A DNA stretch of 64,000 nt, from positions 1 through 64,000 of the forward strand of contig NZ_JACIDX010000018.1 of assembly GCF_014196525.1 (NCBI RefSeq). Reading direction: 5' to 3'. The translations under genes were made by a program, and so were the position numbers. A model generated the notes under the pieces. It searched no databases and was not told the DNA's origin. It worked only from the letters and a program-made list of their open reading frames with translations. Origin of the DNA: Novosphingobium sediminicola. Lineage in GTDB: Bacteria; Pseudomonadota; Alphaproteobacteria; Sphingomonadales; Sphingomonadaceae. Positions 61,709 through 64,000 of the stretch are shown here, one piece after another. Every line of letters starts with the position of its first letter. Positions within the stretch are counted from its first letter, which is position 1.

Positions 61709-64000
61709 TCAGAACTTGAAGCCGGCGCGAACGCCATACATCAGAGGGTCCGAAACCTGGAGCGTACCGTTCACGCCCGCGCCAACGGCGGTGACGAGCA
61801 GGTTGTTTTCCAGGTTCTTGCCGTAGGCCTGAACGTAATAGACCTTGTTCGGCGAGTTATAGGTCACGTTGACTTCGGTCTGCGTATAGGAAGGCTGAAC
61901 GAAGCGGCTGTAGATCGAGAGAGCCAGCATGTTGTAGCTCGACGAATACTTCGAACGCACACCGGCAATGATTTCGCCGCCATTGGCCAACGGCACCGTG
62001 TGGGTGTAACCAACCGTCAGCGTGGTGGTGGGCGAACGGTCCAGACGGGTGTTGGCCAGGTTCAGCGTCGGATAGGTCGCGGCATTGGGATAGAACGTGC
62101 CGTAACGCGCGTCGAGCAGCGAGAGCTGAACGTCGAGCTTGCCGTTCTTGACGATGTTATAAGCGGCTTCAGCTTCGATACCATCCACCTTGGCCGAAGC
62201 AGCGTTGGTGGTCTGGGTGCACTGGGTGCCGCCGGCGCAGAACGGACCGACCTGGGTCAGCTGCAGGTTGTTGTAGTTATAGTGGAAGGCCGAGAAGTTC
62301 AGACGCAGCTTGTTGTCGAGCAGACGGGCCTTGGCGCCGATTTCATAGGCGGTCAGCGTTTCGGGCTGATAGTACAGCGTGCTGGCGGGCAGCGTGCAAC
62401 CCGTGCCGGTGCCGGCTTCGCAACCGTCGTTGAAACCGCCGGCCTTGTAGCCGGTCGAGATCGTGCCGAACAGCATGGTGGCCGCGTTCAGGTTGTAATC
62501 GACGCCGACCTTCCAGGTGGCCTTTTCATACGAACGCTTGGCAATGTTCGGGGTGACGATGTCGCCCGTGTTGTTGCAGGCGATGGTATAGGCGCACTGG
62601 ACGGTGGCGCCGGTACGGGCCTTTTCATCCTTGGTGTAGCGACCGCCAGCCGTGATGTGCAGCTTTTCGTTGGGCGAATAGGTCACCTGACCGAAACCGG
62701 CCACCGACGAGGACATCACATAGTGCTGCGGGAAGGCGAAGACATAGCCGACATCCGAAGGCGCATAACGCAGGCCAGTGGCCCCGTTGGTGCGATCATA
62801 GATGGCCAGCTGGATGTCGGCGCGTTCCTTGAAGTAGTACACACCGGCCTGAGCGCGGAACGGACCCGTGCCGTTGGTCGACAGGCGCAGTTCCTGACTG
62901 TTCTGCCAGTACCAGCCGTCGAACTTGTTGGGAGCCAGACCGCCCACGTTGACCGCGCTGGCCGGGCCGTAATAGCTGTAGTTGCCTTCGTGACGCTTGA
63001 ATTCGCGATACGAACCCAGATAGTTCAGCGTCACCGCGCCGAAGTCATACTTGAAGTCCACATCGACGCCATAGGTGGCGTTGTTGCGGCGCAGGTTGTC
63101 GGCCAAGACCCGCTGGGGCAGACCATCGGCGGTCGGCGCGTTCAGCGTCAGGAGCTGGGCGTTCGACTTGCCGTTGGCGGTATAGACCGGCATCACCGTG
63201 TTGGTGGTGTAGCCCGAATAGAAGTTGCTGGTGGGCAGCGCGTTCGAGCTGATGCCCTTCATCTGGTTATAGTCGCCGCGAACCAGCAGTTCACCGTGGT
63301 CGAACTTGAGCAGCGCCGACAGACGGCCCGAGAACACATCCTTGAACGGCGAGAGGTTCAGATCCGACAGGTTGGCACCGGCCTTGAGGAAGCTGTCGCG
63401 ATGGTCATAGTTGACCGCCGCGCGGACCGCCAGGTTGTCGGTCACGGGCACGTTGATCGCGCCGCCCGCCTGGGTGTTGTTATAGTTGCCATAGGCGACG
63501 TTCACGTCGCCCTTCACCTTGTCGAAGGTGGGACGGTTGGTGATCAGGTTGACCGCGCCGGCCGTGGTGTTGCGGCCATAGAGCGTGCCCTGGGGACCAC
63601 GCAGAACTTCGACGCGGCTGATGTCGTAGAAGCTGGTTTCCTGCGCCTGCTGACGGGCGATATAAACGCCGTCCATCATGAAGGCGGCCGAGGGATCGCC
63701 CTTTTCGGTGCCGTCCGAGCTGGTCACGCCGCGAATGGTGATCTGCAGACCGTTGTTACGGTTGATCATCACGCTGGGGACCTGATCGCCCAGATTGGTC
63801 GGGTTGGTGATGCCCGCGGTGCGCAGCGCATCGCCCGAAACGGCGGTCAGCGCGATCGGGGTCTTGGACGCCAGCGTTTCAAAACGGGTGGCGGTCACGA
63901 TGATGTCGCCGTCGGGGCTGACCTTGGTTTCCTGCGCCATGGCAGGGCCGGCAATGGCCAGCGCGAGCACGGATGCTCCAAGAATGTGTGCGAACTTCAT
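61709..64000 (-). CDS. TonB-dependent outer membrane receptor
   Basis: The 763-residue protein begins with signal MKFAHILGASVLALAIAGPAMA, then a plug domain (DIIVTATRFETLASKTPIAL, QITIRGVTSSDG, VEVLRGPQGTLYGRNTTAGAVNLIT) and a 22-strand barrel ending in the C-terminal Phe (AGFKF). No long STN extension precedes the plug. It imports a large substrate across the outer membrane with TonB-ExbBD; clustering with a GH3 enzyme suggests an oligosaccharide. The start codon is the last base triplet of the window, so the promoter is outside it. The signal peptide makes this start credible. Confidence 0.93.
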   Translation of the reverse strand: MKFAHILGASVLALAIAGPAMAQETKVSPDGDIIVTATRFETLASKTPIALTAVSGDALRTAGITNPTNLGDQVPSVMINRNNGLQITIRGVTSSDGTEKGDPSAAFMMDGVYIARQQAQETSFYDISRVEVLRGPQGTLYGRNTTAGAVNLITNRPTFDKVKGDVNVAYGNYNNTQAGGAINVPVTDNLAVRAAVNYDHRDSFLKAGANLSDLNLSPFKDVFSGRLSALLKFDHGELLVRGDYNQMKGISSNALPTSNFYSGYTTNTVMPVYTANGKSNAQLLTLNAPTADGLPQRVLADNLRRNNATYGVDVDFKYDFGAVTLNYLGSYREFKRHEGNYSYYGPASAVNVGGLAPNKFDGWYWQNSQELRLSTNGTGPFRAQAGVYYFKERADIQLAIYDRTNGATGLRYAPSDVGYVFAFPQHYVMSSSVAGFGQVTYSPNEKLHITAGGRYTKDEKARTGATVQCAYTIACNNTGDIVTPNIAKRSYEKATWKVGVDYNLNAATMLFGTISTGYKAGGFNDGCEAGTGTGCTLPASTLYYQPETLTAYEIGAKARLLDNKLRLNFSAFHYNYNNLQLTQVGPFCAGGTQCTQTTNAASAKVDGIEAEAAYNIVKNGKLDVQLSLLDARYGTFYPNAATYPTLNLANTRLDRSPTTTLTVGYTHTVPLANGGEIIAGVRSKYSSSYNMLALSIYSRFVQPSYTQTEVNVTYNSPNKVYYVQAYGKNLENNLLVTAVGAGVNGTLQVSDPLMYGVRAGFKF

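Overview
The window looks like a chromosomal segment of a GC-rich alphaproteobacterium, most probably a sphingomonad such as Novosphingobium. The support is the gene repertoire (GapR/DUF2312, DUF1244, a PEP-CTERM protein, a large TonB-dependent receptor, split MetH behind an ArsR-methyltransferase fusion) and the strong GC3 bias, which opens long antisense frames opposite many genes. The genus is an inference.

Positions 1-9676 are accessory DNA. They hold an IS256-like end inside an IS110-like transposase remnant, a small exported protein, a MITE-like inverted repeat, a small membrane protein, a RES-Xre/MbcA toxin-antitoxin pair, an IS3 element (3542-6468, with CAC target duplication) that is itself split by a 1659-bp IS110 element, an AlpA-like regulator and two tandem P4-type integrases. 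The segment ends at the 3' end of a tRNA-Gly(CCC) gene, the usual att site of such islands.

From 9677 onward the DNA is ordinary chromosome: two L,D-transpeptidase-type genes, acnA, a PEP-CTERM protein, yebC-ruvC-ruvA-ruvB, gapR, pyk, the operon yggS-bioD-bioA, a TenI/ThiE-like gene, ftsK, a CHAP hydrolase, peptidases, an EF-hand/response-regulator/histidine-kinase operon, a pabB-pabC fusion, an aminotransferase and a pseudouridine synthase. A methionine-cycle operon (ArsR-methyltransferase, metF, metH in two pieces) lies behind a perfect 22-bp palindrome. After it come a radical SAM protein with an N-terminal SPASM-like cysteine region, two overlapping recQ genes, a beta-helix protein, a GntP permease, a GH3 glycosidase and a TonB receptor; the last three look like a sugar-uptake and degradation cluster.

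The most unusual signal is a family of four intergenic repeats of about 195-240 bp (19443-19681, 30042-30236, 30711-30906, 45743-45960). Most have inward-facing TGCCTCCGGCGGG ends. All have an arm hairpin at each end whose stem bases change in compensating pairs between copies, and the ends sit 3-17 nt from stop codons. One copy separates ruvC from ruvA, and two flank a single thioesterase gene. No CRISPR array or rRNA was seen.
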